DNA of 64,000 nt. Origin: UBA2287 sp964479665 (GTDB lineage: Bacteria > Bacteroidota > Bacteroidia > Bacteroidales > Tenuifilaceae). The stretch covers positions 1 to 64,000 of the forward strand of contig CAYZNN010000010.1 of assembly GCA_964479665.1 (NCBI GenBank). The letters run 5' to 3'. Made by a program: the position numbers and the translations under genes. Positions 9,601-16,538 of the stretch are shown here, piece by piece (positions within the stretch are counted from its first letter, which is position 1; every line of letters starts with the position of its first letter). Under the pieces are notes generated by a model, which did no database searches, was not told where the DNA came from, and saw only the letters and a list, made by a program, of their open reading frames with translations.

Positions 9601-9897
9601 ATTCTTCCTCGTTCTGCCGACGATGTTTCGTTGTACACCTCCATTTCGGGCACCGATTGGAAATCGGTTATTTCGGCTTACCCCAATCCGTTTACCACTT
9701 CAATTACACTTGAAAATATTGAAACCGTTTCGACCATTAGCATTACCAATTTAATTGGTCAGCAGCTGGTATCAATTGTTAACAGAGGAAATAGCCGCCT
9801 CGAAGTTGCAACTGAAAACTTACCAATGGGCATTTATCTAATTACCCTCGAAAACACCAACGGTGAGAAATCGGTAAGGAAAATGGTAAAGCGCTAA
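6673..9897 (+). CDS. Modular secreted T9SS protein with CHB_HEX_C and OB-fold-like modules
   Basis: 1074 residues. A signal peptide covers about 1-25 (ends GFGQ). About 227-306 is a chitobiase/beta-hexosaminidase C-terminal-like domain (AAIYYTLNGDEPTESSTLY). About 315-505 is a module clearly shared with the T9SS protein at 1355-6217: both contain GDGI(S/T)G, GAP(V/T)STGN and a DYIG(Q/D)PIP segment. About 505-785 holds three Ig-like repeats of DUF5018 type (ASGxxQNFxxPVxYTVTAxxxxxKxWTV). About 790-985 looks like an OB-fold domain found in secreted nucleases (FMQDGDGPWNGIRVYN, GDRVRIKGTVKE). No nuclease catalytic domain is visible. The last ~80 residues are a T9SS sorting domain (SAYPNPF, NLIGQQL, MGIYLITLE, RKMVKR). 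Probably a surface protein of the same system as the 1355-6217 product; the ligand is unknown. Confidence 0.85.
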   Translation: MRLRNLLKVFTLLAAFAFSHNGFGQTVVVTSRPSHIDISSATNESAVLMTISGYPQDDARYRLYNGLNQYNCWNTATSTYVTSNSYASGPQVPGTPSSSTTFWIAFEIGTNLTTSASYRDRLGTAYTANYQTLALPAATAITNPVTITKADVNFTTWNTFSEKYVVLGYDQAEGGTLIAATSTALTTGAFSLKIPDGVPIHRIEVRTLLNVLVESVTGTWPATNSVFTPVITPGSNTFYTPYVANVTITSGTDGAAIYYTLNGDEPTESSTLYEGPIAISSTTTLKARGFKAGLDPSTIATAVYTFNDPDFTASSIAELRSYDADNITIYRLTSEAIVAYARVARGQKYIQDATASILIDDNEGKITTPIVAGDGITGVTGKLSSFNGMLQFIPVQDAGAPTSTGNEIVVVEKTLASLTEGDQAKLIRVPQLTFNATGNFSIATDFDISDPSGAAKFRTTFSESDYIGDPIPTETLKHLVAFVNYDNAAGYRLVARNWADFVFVGTDATLATFKLGGVETINMLNVEVNNPETDPGATLFVPNLEGFEGIVATPTDAYATRVVKFNGTVVEEANLAGQTFAHDDVVVVTVTAEDGETIKHYKVTISSNASDEAEIISFTLPNMAADAVIDSEEGTVTVEVLYGTDITSIIPTIVVSNGATIDPASGVAQNFTDPVVYTVTAENTTTTKEWTVNVTVLPASSAAEIVTFSLAAQAAPAVISSELATVSISVVYGTSLTSLAPTITVSPFASILPASGASQNFSTPVQYTVTAQDGTPKVWTVTVTVNEPVLTSIYDIQYTTASPADSPYKEQVVFTSGIVTAWHYAWEGSPAVQVYKGYFMQDGDGPWNGIRVYNTNTTTRPNVGDRVRIKGTVKEQFNNTEINSVTAETVILSTGNTLPAPSVTTTLDANTEKWEGVLVRVINANCTDASAGFGMATVNDGSGQIQIDDDIYKHTFTQGTAYNITGVVYYSFNEQKILPRSADDVSLYTSISGTDWKSVISAYPNPFTTSITLENIETVSTISITNLIGQQLVSIVNRGNSRLEVATENLPMGIYLITLENTNGEKSVRKMVKR

Positions 9898-9916
9898 TTC
9901 GTTATAACGCTAAATC

Positions 9917-9944
9917 AAAGGGTGGCCTAGGCCACCCTTTTTTT
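9917..9944 (+). terminator. Intrinsic terminator after the second T9SS gene
   Basis: AAAGGGTGGC (9917-9926), CTAG loop, GCCACCCTTT (9931-9940), followed by more T. A perfect stem with a U-tract. Confidence 0.92.
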
Positions 9945-10083
9945 GTTTTGCTATAATAAAGTTGTTGCAATTCTTTGCCAGTTTTAGAATTAAACTAATG
10001 GATATTGCTAATTCCCGCTGAACGTATTGGAAAATTCCCGTTCTTTTCTTAGCTTTAAAAAGCAATTAGATAATAATTAAGGT

Positions 10084-12186
10084 ATGCAGCAAATGCCCAG
10101 CTTTGGACAGGTTCCTTTTGTTCGGTTACTGCTTCCCTTTGTAGTAGGAATATTGCTGGCTCTTTCTCCCATCAATCAGTTTCGTTTCGAGTTTTGGTTG
10201 GCTTTTTCCATCGTTTCCTTCATTGTATACATTCTGGTTCTGCTTTTTATTACTGGTTGGCCTTACCGTTGGGTTTCAGGTTTGGCTCTTAATATTTTAA
10301 TAGTACTACTGGGAGGTACCTTCACCTCTTTTTTCCCAGCCGAAAGCAGCATTAACGTTTCCGAACCTGTTGAGTGCATTATTCGGTTAAATGAGCCCTC
10401 CGAGGTAAGGAAGTCGTCGGTGCGAGCCATTGCCCAGTTGCAACAGATTAAAATGGGTAGGCATTGGGTAAGAGCAGACGAAAAGGTAATTTTATATTTT
10501 AGTTTATCCGATTCGGCCGCCCGTAATCTCGAGTATGGTTCGGTACTGGCGGTAAAAACCCGTTTAAATGCTATCGATAAACCTAAGAATCCCAACGATT
10601 TCGATTATGCTTCATACCTGGCCAAAAGGGGCATTTTCCGAACAGCATATGTTTCAGTTGATAGCTGGAGCCCTATTGCCTTGGAGCAAAACGGGATTAA
10701 AAGTTTGGCTTATAAACTCCGAAATAGTTTAACCAAGTTTTTATACCAATCGGGTGTACGCGACCAGAATTTGGCCATTGCTTCGGCACTGGTAATGGGC
10801 TACAAGTCGCTTCTCGACGAGGAAACGCAGCAAGCCTTTTCGGCTTCGGGGGCTATGCACATACTTGCAGTTTCGGGCTTGCATGTAGGGATACTGTTTG
10901 TTATATTGGCTTCCGCACTCTTTTTTTTCGACAGAATTAAGCATGGACGCTATCTTAAGGCAATTATTTTAATTATTGCCCTTTGGGCATTTGCACTTTT
11001 TACAGGTCTTTCGCCATCGGTTATGCGTGCCTCGCTCATGTTTTCATTGGTAGTTCTGGGTAAGGCCCTTTCACGTTCAACGAATGTTTACAATACACTA
11101 TGCGCTTCGGCATTCATTCTGTTGGTCTCAAATCCTATGCTAATTTCCGACTTAGGTTTTCTGCTTTCCTACTCAGCAGTAATTGCCATCATTTTCTTTT
11201 ATCCTTACATATACTCTTGGTTGTATGTTCGAAACCGCTTTTTGGACAAAGTATGGGCGTTAATTGCGGTTTCGTTGGCTGCTCAGCTAGGAACCTTTCC
11301 TTTGGGTTTATACTTTTTTAACCAGTTCCCAAATTACTTCCTGCTTACTAACCTTTTTGCTATTCCATTAGCTACCGCAATATTGTACTTAATACTATTG
11401 ATAATTGTATGTTCGCCCTTTACTTTTTTGTCAGCTTGGGTAGGGTGGTTGCTAAGCAAATCGATAAGTTTATTAATTTTTTTGGTAAACTTGGTGGAGC
11501 AATTGCCAGCCTCAACACTTAACGGGGTAGTTATTAGTCCTTTGCAAGTACTATTGTTATATGGGTCAATTATAGTATTTGGCCTTTTTCTGATTTATCG
11601 CAAAACAGTTTTTACCCTTGCAATTCTTTCCTGTATCGTAGTATTTGTGGCTCTTTCAAGTATGTCGAAGGTGCAGAGTTTTTCGAGAAACGAAATGATA
11701 CTTTTTAATATGAAAGGAAATACTGCCATTGGTTTTATGAATTCTGGCAGGTTTATATTGGTATCGGATAATAATTCGAAAGCTTTGAAAGCAATAAAAG
11801 GGTACCTCATTGAAAATAGGGTAAGCAACAAAGTAGAATGTTTTGATTTGAATTCTCTTGAAATACTCAATAAGAACGGGACGAGTATTAAAAGCAACCC
11901 CATGGGAAAGTTGATTCTTTTCGACGAGAAAATTGCCATTATACCAAAAGGAAAAAAGAAGTTTTTGCCACCCTCGGAGCCAATTGCTGTCGATTATTTA
12001 ATTATTACAGCAGGAAATAATTACACAGTCGAAACACTTTTAAATTTTGTATTACCCAAAAAGATTATTATCGATGGGTCGATTTCATTCTGGCAAACCG
12101 ATTACTTGAAACGAAAGATAATTGCTCGTGGAATTCCTTTGCATTCAACCATGGATAATGGTGCGTATTTTATGCCAGTTCCGTAA
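10084..12186 (+). CDS. comEC: ComEC/Rec2-family DNA uptake channel protein
   Basis: 700 residues. ComEC is the inner-membrane channel that takes single-stranded DNA into the cytoplasm during transformation. The N-terminus has two membrane segments followed by a DUF4131-like soluble domain (about 60-200). The competence domain begins near residue 230 with ASALVMGYKSLLDEE and holds the family signature MHILAVSGLHVGI at about 257-269. Many membrane helices run to about residue 515. The C-terminal ~150 residues (VDYLIITAGNN, KKIIIDGS) look like the reduced, non-catalytic metallo-beta-lactamase-like domain usual in Bacteroidota; no HxHxDH motif is seen. Length is normal for the phylum. No other competence genes are adjacent, so use in natural transformation is an inference from family. 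Confidence 0.88.
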   Translation: MQQMPSFGQVPFVRLLLPFVVGILLALSPINQFRFEFWLAFSIVSFIVYILVLLFITGWPYRWVSGLALNILIVLLGGTFTSFFPAESSINVSEPVECIIRLNEPSEVRKSSVRAIAQLQQIKMGRHWVRADEKVILYFSLSDSAARNLEYGSVLAVKTRLNAIDKPKNPNDFDYASYLAKRGIFRTAYVSVDSWSPIALEQNGIKSLAYKLRNSLTKFLYQSGVRDQNLAIASALVMGYKSLLDEETQQAFSASGAMHILAVSGLHVGILFVILASALFFFDRIKHGRYLKAIILIIALWAFALFTGLSPSVMRASLMFSLVVLGKALSRSTNVYNTLCASAFILLVSNPMLISDLGFLLSYSAVIAIIFFYPYIYSWLYVRNRFLDKVWALIAVSLAAQLGTFPLGLYFFNQFPNYFLLTNLFAIPLATAILYLILLIIVCSPFTFLSAWVGWLLSKSISLLIFLVNLVEQLPASTLNGVVISPLQVLLLYGSIIVFGLFLIYRKTVFTLAILSCIVVFVALSSMSKVQSFSRNEMILFNMKGNTAIGFMNSGRFILVSDNNSKALKAIKGYLIENRVSNKVECFDLNSLEILNKNGTSIKSNPMGKLILFDEKIAIIPKGKKKFLPPSEPIAVDYLIITAGNNYTVETLLNFVLPKKIIIDGSISFWQTDYLKRKIIARGIPLHSTMDNGAYFMPVP

Positions 12187-12278
12187 CCGTTTGTGTTAAG
12201 GATTGAATTAATTTCGTTTTTTTAGTACACTTCATTTAGTTTTGAGCTTACTTTGCAGTTTATTTTTTAGTGCTGTAT

Positions 12279-13619
12279 ATGAATATAATCATTGCCGGGG
12301 CCGGAGAGGTTGGAACACACTTGGCAAAAATGTTGGCCAACGAGTATCACGACATAGTTGTAATTGATACCGACACGGAAAAATTGGCACAACTATCGGC
12401 TAGTTCCGATATACTGGTTGTTGAGGGTTCTGCCACATCCATTAGTGCGCTTCGTGAAGCCAATATTAAGAAAACCGATCTTTTTATTGCTGTTGCACAC
12501 TCAGAGGAAACCAACATAATTAGCGCCACATTGGCTAAACGATTGGGCGCTAAAAAAGTTATTGCCCGTATCGATAATAATGAGTACCTACTACCCAACA
12601 GCAAGGAACTTTTTCTGAATATGGGTATCGACTACCTTATTTATCCCGAAAAATTAGCAGCTAAGGAAGTAATTGGGCTTCTGGGGCAAACCAGCTCCAC
12701 CGAATTTGTCGATTTTTCGGGTGGTAAGCTTTCGTTGGCAGTTTTTCGCCTCGAGCACGATGCGCCCGTACTCGAAATGACCTTAAAGCAAACAACCCGC
12801 GACAATAGAAAGTTAGAATTTCGAGCAGTTGCCATAGCTCGCGAGGGCGAAACTATTATTCCTCGCGGGAACGATGAGTTTAAATACAACGATTTGGTTT
12901 ATGTTATTACCAACCAAAGCGGACTTAAATCCATGCTCGAGTACTCGGGGAAAACCAATTTCGATGTACACAACCTCATGATTCTGGGTGGTAGCCGCAT
13001 TGGGGTTAAAATTGCCCAGGAACTCGAAAAAGAAATAAACATTAAAATTATTGAGCGCGACAAGGCAAAGGGTGGCCGTTTGGCATCCATGTTCTCGAAC
13101 GCTCTGGTAATAAATGGCGATGGGCGCGATACCGAACTTCTTATACAGGAAGGCCTGCAATATATGGATGCATTTGTTGCCGTAACTGGCAATTCCGAAA
13201 CCAATATACTCTCGTGTTTGGTAGCCAAACGTATGGGTGTTAAAAAAACTATTGCCGAAATCGAGAACATCGATTACATTCAGCTGGCCGAAGGGATGGG
13301 AATTGATACGGTTATAAATAAAAAGTTGATTACAGCTAGCCGCATTTTCCGATACACCATGAGTACCGAAGTTTCAGCTATTAAGTGCCTTACTGGAAGC
13401 GATGCCGAAGTGCTCGAGTTTATTGTTAAGCCCGATTCGCCTGTAACAAAAGGGAAAATTAAAAGTATCAGTTTCCCCAAAGATGCCATAATTGGAGGGG
13501 TAGTACGGGGCGACTCGAGTTTCATTGCCATGGGCGATACCGAAATTAAGGCTTACGATAGGGTAGTAGTGTTTGCTTTACCTTCGGCAATTAATAAGGT
13601 AGGAAAATTCTTCAACTAA
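12279..13619 (+). CDS. trkA: TrkA, NAD-binding regulatory subunit of a Trk potassium transporter
   Basis: 446 residues from the chosen ATG; an upstream in-frame GTG at 12270 is less likely because MNIIIAGAGEVG is the usual family start. TrkA is a peripheral cytoplasmic protein that gates the TrkH/TrkG channel in response to nucleotides. Two tandem RCK units are visible. The first has Rossmann motif GAGEVG with acidic strand end VVIDTD and a following TrkA_C domain at about 140-225. The second begins near 232 (ILGGSRIG, IIERD) and ends in a second TrkA_C domain with AYDRVVVFA near the C-terminus. No trkH is in the window, so the membrane partner is encoded elsewhere. The gene converges on the minus-strand SRP RNA. 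Confidence 0.93.
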   Translation: MNIIIAGAGEVGTHLAKMLANEYHDIVVIDTDTEKLAQLSASSDILVVEGSATSISALREANIKKTDLFIAVAHSEETNIISATLAKRLGAKKVIARIDNNEYLLPNSKELFLNMGIDYLIYPEKLAAKEVIGLLGQTSSTEFVDFSGGKLSLAVFRLEHDAPVLEMTLKQTTRDNRKLEFRAVAIAREGETIIPRGNDEFKYNDLVYVITNQSGLKSMLEYSGKTNFDVHNLMILGGSRIGVKIAQELEKEINIKIIERDKAKGGRLASMFSNALVINGDGRDTELLIQEGLQYMDAFVAVTGNSETNILSCLVAKRMGVKKTIAEIENIDYIQLAEGMGIDTVINKKLITASRIFRYTMSTEVSAIKCLTGSDAEVLEFIVKPDSPVTKGKIKSISFPKDAIIGGVVRGDSSFIAMGDTEIKAYDRVVVFALPSAINKVGKFFN

Positions 13620-13630
13620 AAACAAAAAAA

Positions 13631-13730
13631 GTGGGTAAGCTACTTATATCGCACCGCTACAACCACTTACCCTTGCTACCTTCCGGTCCTGGGGGGGTTC
13701 AGCAGGAGCTGGTCGTATAAGACTTACCCG
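13631..13730 (-). ncRNA. ffs: Signal recognition particle RNA, small bacterial type
   Basis: Read on the minus strand, the central hairpin contains CAGGACCGGAAGGTAGCA. This matches the conserved SRP core (E. coli 4.5S: CAGGTCCGGAAGGAAGCA) that binds Ffh. The ends pair: GGGTAAGTC at the 5' end (13729-13721) with GCTTACCC near the 3' end (13640-13633). Length is about 100 nt, as in the short 4.5S class. On the minus strand the 3' end runs directly into TTTTTTTG (13630-13623), so the RNA's own closing stem probably also terminates transcription. It lies tail-to-tail with trkA. Confidence 0.93.
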
Positions 13731-13733
13731 ATG

Positions 13734-13741
13734 CAAATGTA
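13734..13741 (-). promoter_or_regulatory. -7 element of the SRP RNA promoter
   Basis: On the minus strand TACATTTG at 13741-13734 fits the Bacteroidota -7 consensus TAnnTTTG and sits only a few bases before the predicted 5' end of the SRP RNA. No good -33 TTTG is seen at the expected distance. Confidence 0.6.
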
Positions 13742-13793
13742 GCTAAACTTTATAATAACTATATGTTCGTTCCCCTTTTTTTGACAAAAAATC

Positions 13794-13801
13794 TATATTT
13801 G
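13794..13801 (+). promoter_or_regulatory. -7 element TATATTTG upstream of the DUF4199 gene
   Basis: TATATTTG matches TAnnTTTG 23 nt before the start codon at 13825. A clear -33 TTTG at 19-21 nt spacing is missing, so this is a partial match. Confidence 0.5.
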
Positions 13802-13824
13802 CATTAAAACTAAACACCCAAAAA

Positions 13825-14349
13825 ATGGAAAATCGAAGTAATTCAATGGTGAAAAATTCAATGACCTATGGTCTGATTATGGGCGTTGCCCTTGTTGCAC
13901 TAAGTTTAATAACCTATATAGCAGGTGTTGTGAAGCCCCCTTTTTGGGTTACCTTGCTGAACTGGGCTATTTTCATTGGGTTCATTATTTATGGAACAAC
14001 CCAATATAGAGACAATGTGCTTGGCGGGTCCATTTCCTACGGTAATGCTCTTGGTTTTAGCGTTCTGATTTGCATTTTCGGTAGCATAATTTCTACTTTT
14101 TATATGCTTCTTTATATTACCGTTATCGACCCCGATTTTATTTCCAAACTTTTAGAAATAACTGAGGAGGAGTTGCTAAACAAAGGAATGACTGAGGAGC
14201 AAATTGAGGCTGGTATAGCAATGACCAAAAAGTTTATGAACCCAGCAATTATGACTATATCTGGCTTCTTCGGTTCCGTTTTTATGGGCACCATCTTCTC
14301 GTTAATTACCTCAATTTTTATTAAAAAAGATAAACCCCTATTTCAATAG
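13825..14349 (+). CDS. DUF4199 family membrane protein
   Basis: 174 residues with four predicted membrane helices, at about 14-34, 42-58, 72-98 and 142-165. A charged loop between helices 3 and 4 carries ITEEELLNKGMTEEQIEAG. The sequence fits DUF4199, a Bacteroidota inner-membrane family without a known function. It begins 23 nt after a good -7 promoter element and ends 3 nt before the glycosyltransferase start. The two genes are thus almost certainly co-transcribed, as is often seen for this pair in the phylum. The role is unknown; a link to glycan or lipid modification is suggested only by the neighbour. Confidence 0.82.
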   Translation: MENRSNSMVKNSMTYGLIMGVALVALSLITYIAGVVKPPFWVTLLNWAIFIGFIIYGTTQYRDNVLGGSISYGNALGFSVLICIFGSIISTFYMLLYITVIDPDFISKLLEITEEELLNKGMTEEQIEAGIAMTKKFMNPAIMTISGFFGSVFMGTIFSLITSIFIKKDKPLFQ

Positions 14350-14352
14350 TTC

Positions 14353-15312
14353 ATGGATCTTACCATAGTTATTCCGCTATACAACGAAGAGGAGTCGATA
14401 CCCGAATTAGTTGAATGGATTCATCGTGTATGCAGTAGCATAAGCACTCGCTATGAAGTGATAATGGTGGACGATGGCAGCAGCGACAGCAGCTGGGATG
14501 TTATAGTTCGCTTGGCATCGCAGCATACGAGTGTTAGGGGAATCCGATTTCAGCGTAACTATGGTAAATCGGCTGCCTTGCAGGTGGGTTTCCAAAATTC
14601 CAAAGGAAACGTGGTTATTACCATGGATGCCGACCTGCAGGATAGCCCCGATGAAATTCCCGAACTATACCGAATGATTACCCATGAGGGGTTCGATTTG
14701 GTTTCGGGATGGAAAAAGAAACGGCACGATCCGTTGTTCACGAAAAAAATACCCAGCAAACTTTACAACTCAACCGTTAGGCAATTTACAGGTATTCGAC
14801 TTCACGACATGAATTGCGGCCTGAAAGCCTACAAAAGCAGGGTTGTTAAAAGCATCGAGGTTTATGGGGAAATGCATCGCTACATACCTGTATTGGCAAA
14901 GCAGGCCGGTTTTAAGAATATTGGCGAAAAGGTGGTACAGCACCAGGAACGCAAGTATGGCGTTACAAAGTTTGGCTGGGAGCGTTTTATCAACGGTTTT
15001 CTCGACCTTTTCTCGGTAATTTTTGTGGCCAAATTTGGAAAAAAACCCATGCACTTCTTCGGATCCCTAGGTACTTTAATGTTTATGGCTGGTGGAGGAA
15101 TTGCAGTTTGGCTGGTTGTCAATAAGCTGTGGGCTCAAGCCCATCAGCTTAAATACAGAGCTGTAGCTGACCAACCTCTTTTCTACATTGCACTGGTAAT
15201 GGCAATTATGGGTGTCCAGCTTTTTATGGCCGGGTTCATTGGCGAGCTGGTTACACGCAGCTCAGCCGATAGAAACAATTATTTAATCAATGGCGATACC
15301 AGCAAATCCTAG
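14353..15312 (+). CDS. Family 2 glycosyltransferase, polyprenyl-phosphate type
   Basis: 319 residues. The GT-A catalytic domain covers about 1-210: start LTIVIPLYNEEESIPEL, nucleotide-sugar motif VDDGSSD at about 36-42, DAD motif TMDADLQD at about 92-99, and GLKAYKS. Two C-terminal membrane helices lie at about 235-258 and 275-300. This layout is that of GtrB/ArnC/DPM1-like enzymes, which move a sugar from a nucleotide donor to polyprenyl phosphate on the cytoplasmic face of the inner membrane. The start lies 3 nt after the DUF4199 stop, so translation is probably coupled. The sugar cannot be told from sequence. Confidence 0.88.
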   Translation: MDLTIVIPLYNEEESIPELVEWIHRVCSSISTRYEVIMVDDGSSDSSWDVIVRLASQHTSVRGIRFQRNYGKSAALQVGFQNSKGNVVITMDADLQDSPDEIPELYRMITHEGFDLVSGWKKKRHDPLFTKKIPSKLYNSTVRQFTGIRLHDMNCGLKAYKSRVVKSIEVYGEMHRYIPVLAKQAGFKNIGEKVVQHQERKYGVTKFGWERFINGFLDLFSVIFVAKFGKKPMHFFGSLGTLMFMAGGGIAVWLVVNKLWAQAHQLKYRAVADQPLFYIALVMAIMGVQLFMAGFIGELVTRSSADRNNYLINGDTSKS

Positions 15313-15353
15313 TATTTCACCATCGATCTTTATTTATTCTTTTAAAGCTGCAT

Positions 15354-15567
15354 ATGAAGCTGCTAGAAAGAAAACCAAGACGTAACCTCTACGTAGTAAT
15401 TTTTGGTACAAGCACTCCCGCCGGAAGGCTTTTCGATTTAGTGCCTTTGTATACAGAAGTTATTAGTTTAGCTACAGTTATGCTCGAAAGGGTACGCGAT
15501 CACTACATTGTTTTGTAAGCATTGTGGGGGCGAATTAAATCCCGAAAAAACGAATAGAAAACTTTAA
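15354..15567 (+). pseudogene. Decayed ion-channel (voltage-gated family) gene: fused N- and C-terminal remnants
   Basis: The ATG at 15354 opens a 54-codon frame ending at 15518. It contains LYVVIFGTSTPAGRLFDL and then VISLATVMLERV. This resembles the start of Bacteroidota ion transporters (PF00520), where an IIFGTxTPAGKLFD segment leads into helix S1. In another frame, overlapping the end (15511-15567), the DNA reads FCKHCGGELNPEKTNRKL and then a stop. That is a zinc-ribbon tail like those I recall at the C-terminus of these channels. The whole channel core is missing. I read this as a gene reduced by a large internal deletion. The rest of the 403-bp gap (15568-15715) shows nothing recognisable. 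Confidence 0.6.
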
Positions 15568-15715
15568 TATATCATTGAAATACAGGTGTTTATTCTTGTT
15601 GGTGTTTTAAAACACAACCCATTCCTAAATTAAATAGTGATAAAAGGGTTTCCTTTGTAATCCATATTTAATTATTACTTAACCTTGTCGATTTACTTTA
15701 CATGCTTGTTTTAAT

Positions 15716-16465
15716 ATGAATACAATTTTTAACCATCGCTCCATACGTAAGTACAAAAGCACTCCCATCGACGAATCGATTCTTAGCGACATTCTTGTTG
15801 CCGGAACACGTGCGTCTACAACTGGTAATATGCAGGTATATAGTATTATAGTTACAACCGATTCTAAAATAAAGGAACAGTTAGCTCCCTGCCATTTCAA
15901 TCAGCCAATGGTCACTCAGGCACCGGTTATTATCACTTTCTGCGCTGATTTTAATCGGTTTAACAAATGGTGCATGCTGCGAAAAGCTCAACCCGGATAC
16001 GATAATTTTCTCTCCTTCTTTACGGCTGCTATCGATGCGTTACTTGTTGCACAAAATGTTTGCATTGCCGCAGAAGATAAAGGTTTAGGTATTTGCTATT
16101 TAGGAACTACAACTTACACAGCCGATAAAATAATTGATGTATTGAAACTTCCTAAAGGTGTTGTGCCCGTTACTACAGTTGTTTTAGGTTACCCCGACGA
16201 GAACCCTGGGTTAACCGACCGTCTTCCAACTGCTGCTGTAATTCATCAAGAAATATATCAGGACTATTCCGAAGGCGATATCGACCAAACCTATGCTGCT
16301 AAAGAGGCGAGCCCATTAACCGAAAAACTTCTGGCTGAGAACAAAAAGGAAACACTTGCACAAATTTTTACCGATAACAGGTATACCAAAAAGGATAATG
16401 TTGCGTTTTCGAAAGTGCTGTTAAAGGTTCTGCACGATCAGGGTTTCATGAACAACGATATGTAG
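15716..16465 (+). CDS. Nitroreductase family protein
   Basis: 249 residues. Flavin-dependent nitroreductase-like oxidoreductases use FMN and NAD(P)H to reduce nitro compounds, quinones or flavins in the cytoplasm. The N-terminal FMN-phosphate motif HRSIRKYK is at about 7-14. The family region GTRASTTGNMQVYS follows at about 30-43, then IDALLVAQNVCIAAEDKGLG (about 103-122) and GVVPVTTVVLGYPDE. The C-terminal ~50 residues, including DRLPTAAVIHQEIY, fit the longer NfsA/FRP-like branch. A single-gene unit is likely. The substrate is unknown. Confidence 0.85.
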   Translation: MNTIFNHRSIRKYKSTPIDESILSDILVAGTRASTTGNMQVYSIIVTTDSKIKEQLAPCHFNQPMVTQAPVIITFCADFNRFNKWCMLRKAQPGYDNFLSFFTAAIDALLVAQNVCIAAEDKGLGICYLGTTTYTADKIIDVLKLPKGVVPVTTVVLGYPDENPGLTDRLPTAAVIHQEIYQDYSEGDIDQTYAAKEASPLTEKLLAENKKETLAQIFTDNRYTKKDNVAFSKVLLKVLHDQGFMNNDM

Positions 16466-16538
16466 TACTTAAATCTTTTACCTGTTTTACACCTTTTTAT
16501 TATTAATAGGTTGATTGTAAGCCAATTAAAAAGAACCA

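Noticed and set aside
10084..12186. ComEC as a full-length DNA nuclease-type protein
   Set aside because: The C-terminal domain lacks the HxHxDH metal motif, so nuclease function is not claimed.
12270..12278. GTG start for trkA
   Set aside because: It adds Val-Leu-Tyr before MNIIIAGAGEVG, the usual start of the Rossmann fold; the ATG at 12279 is preferred.
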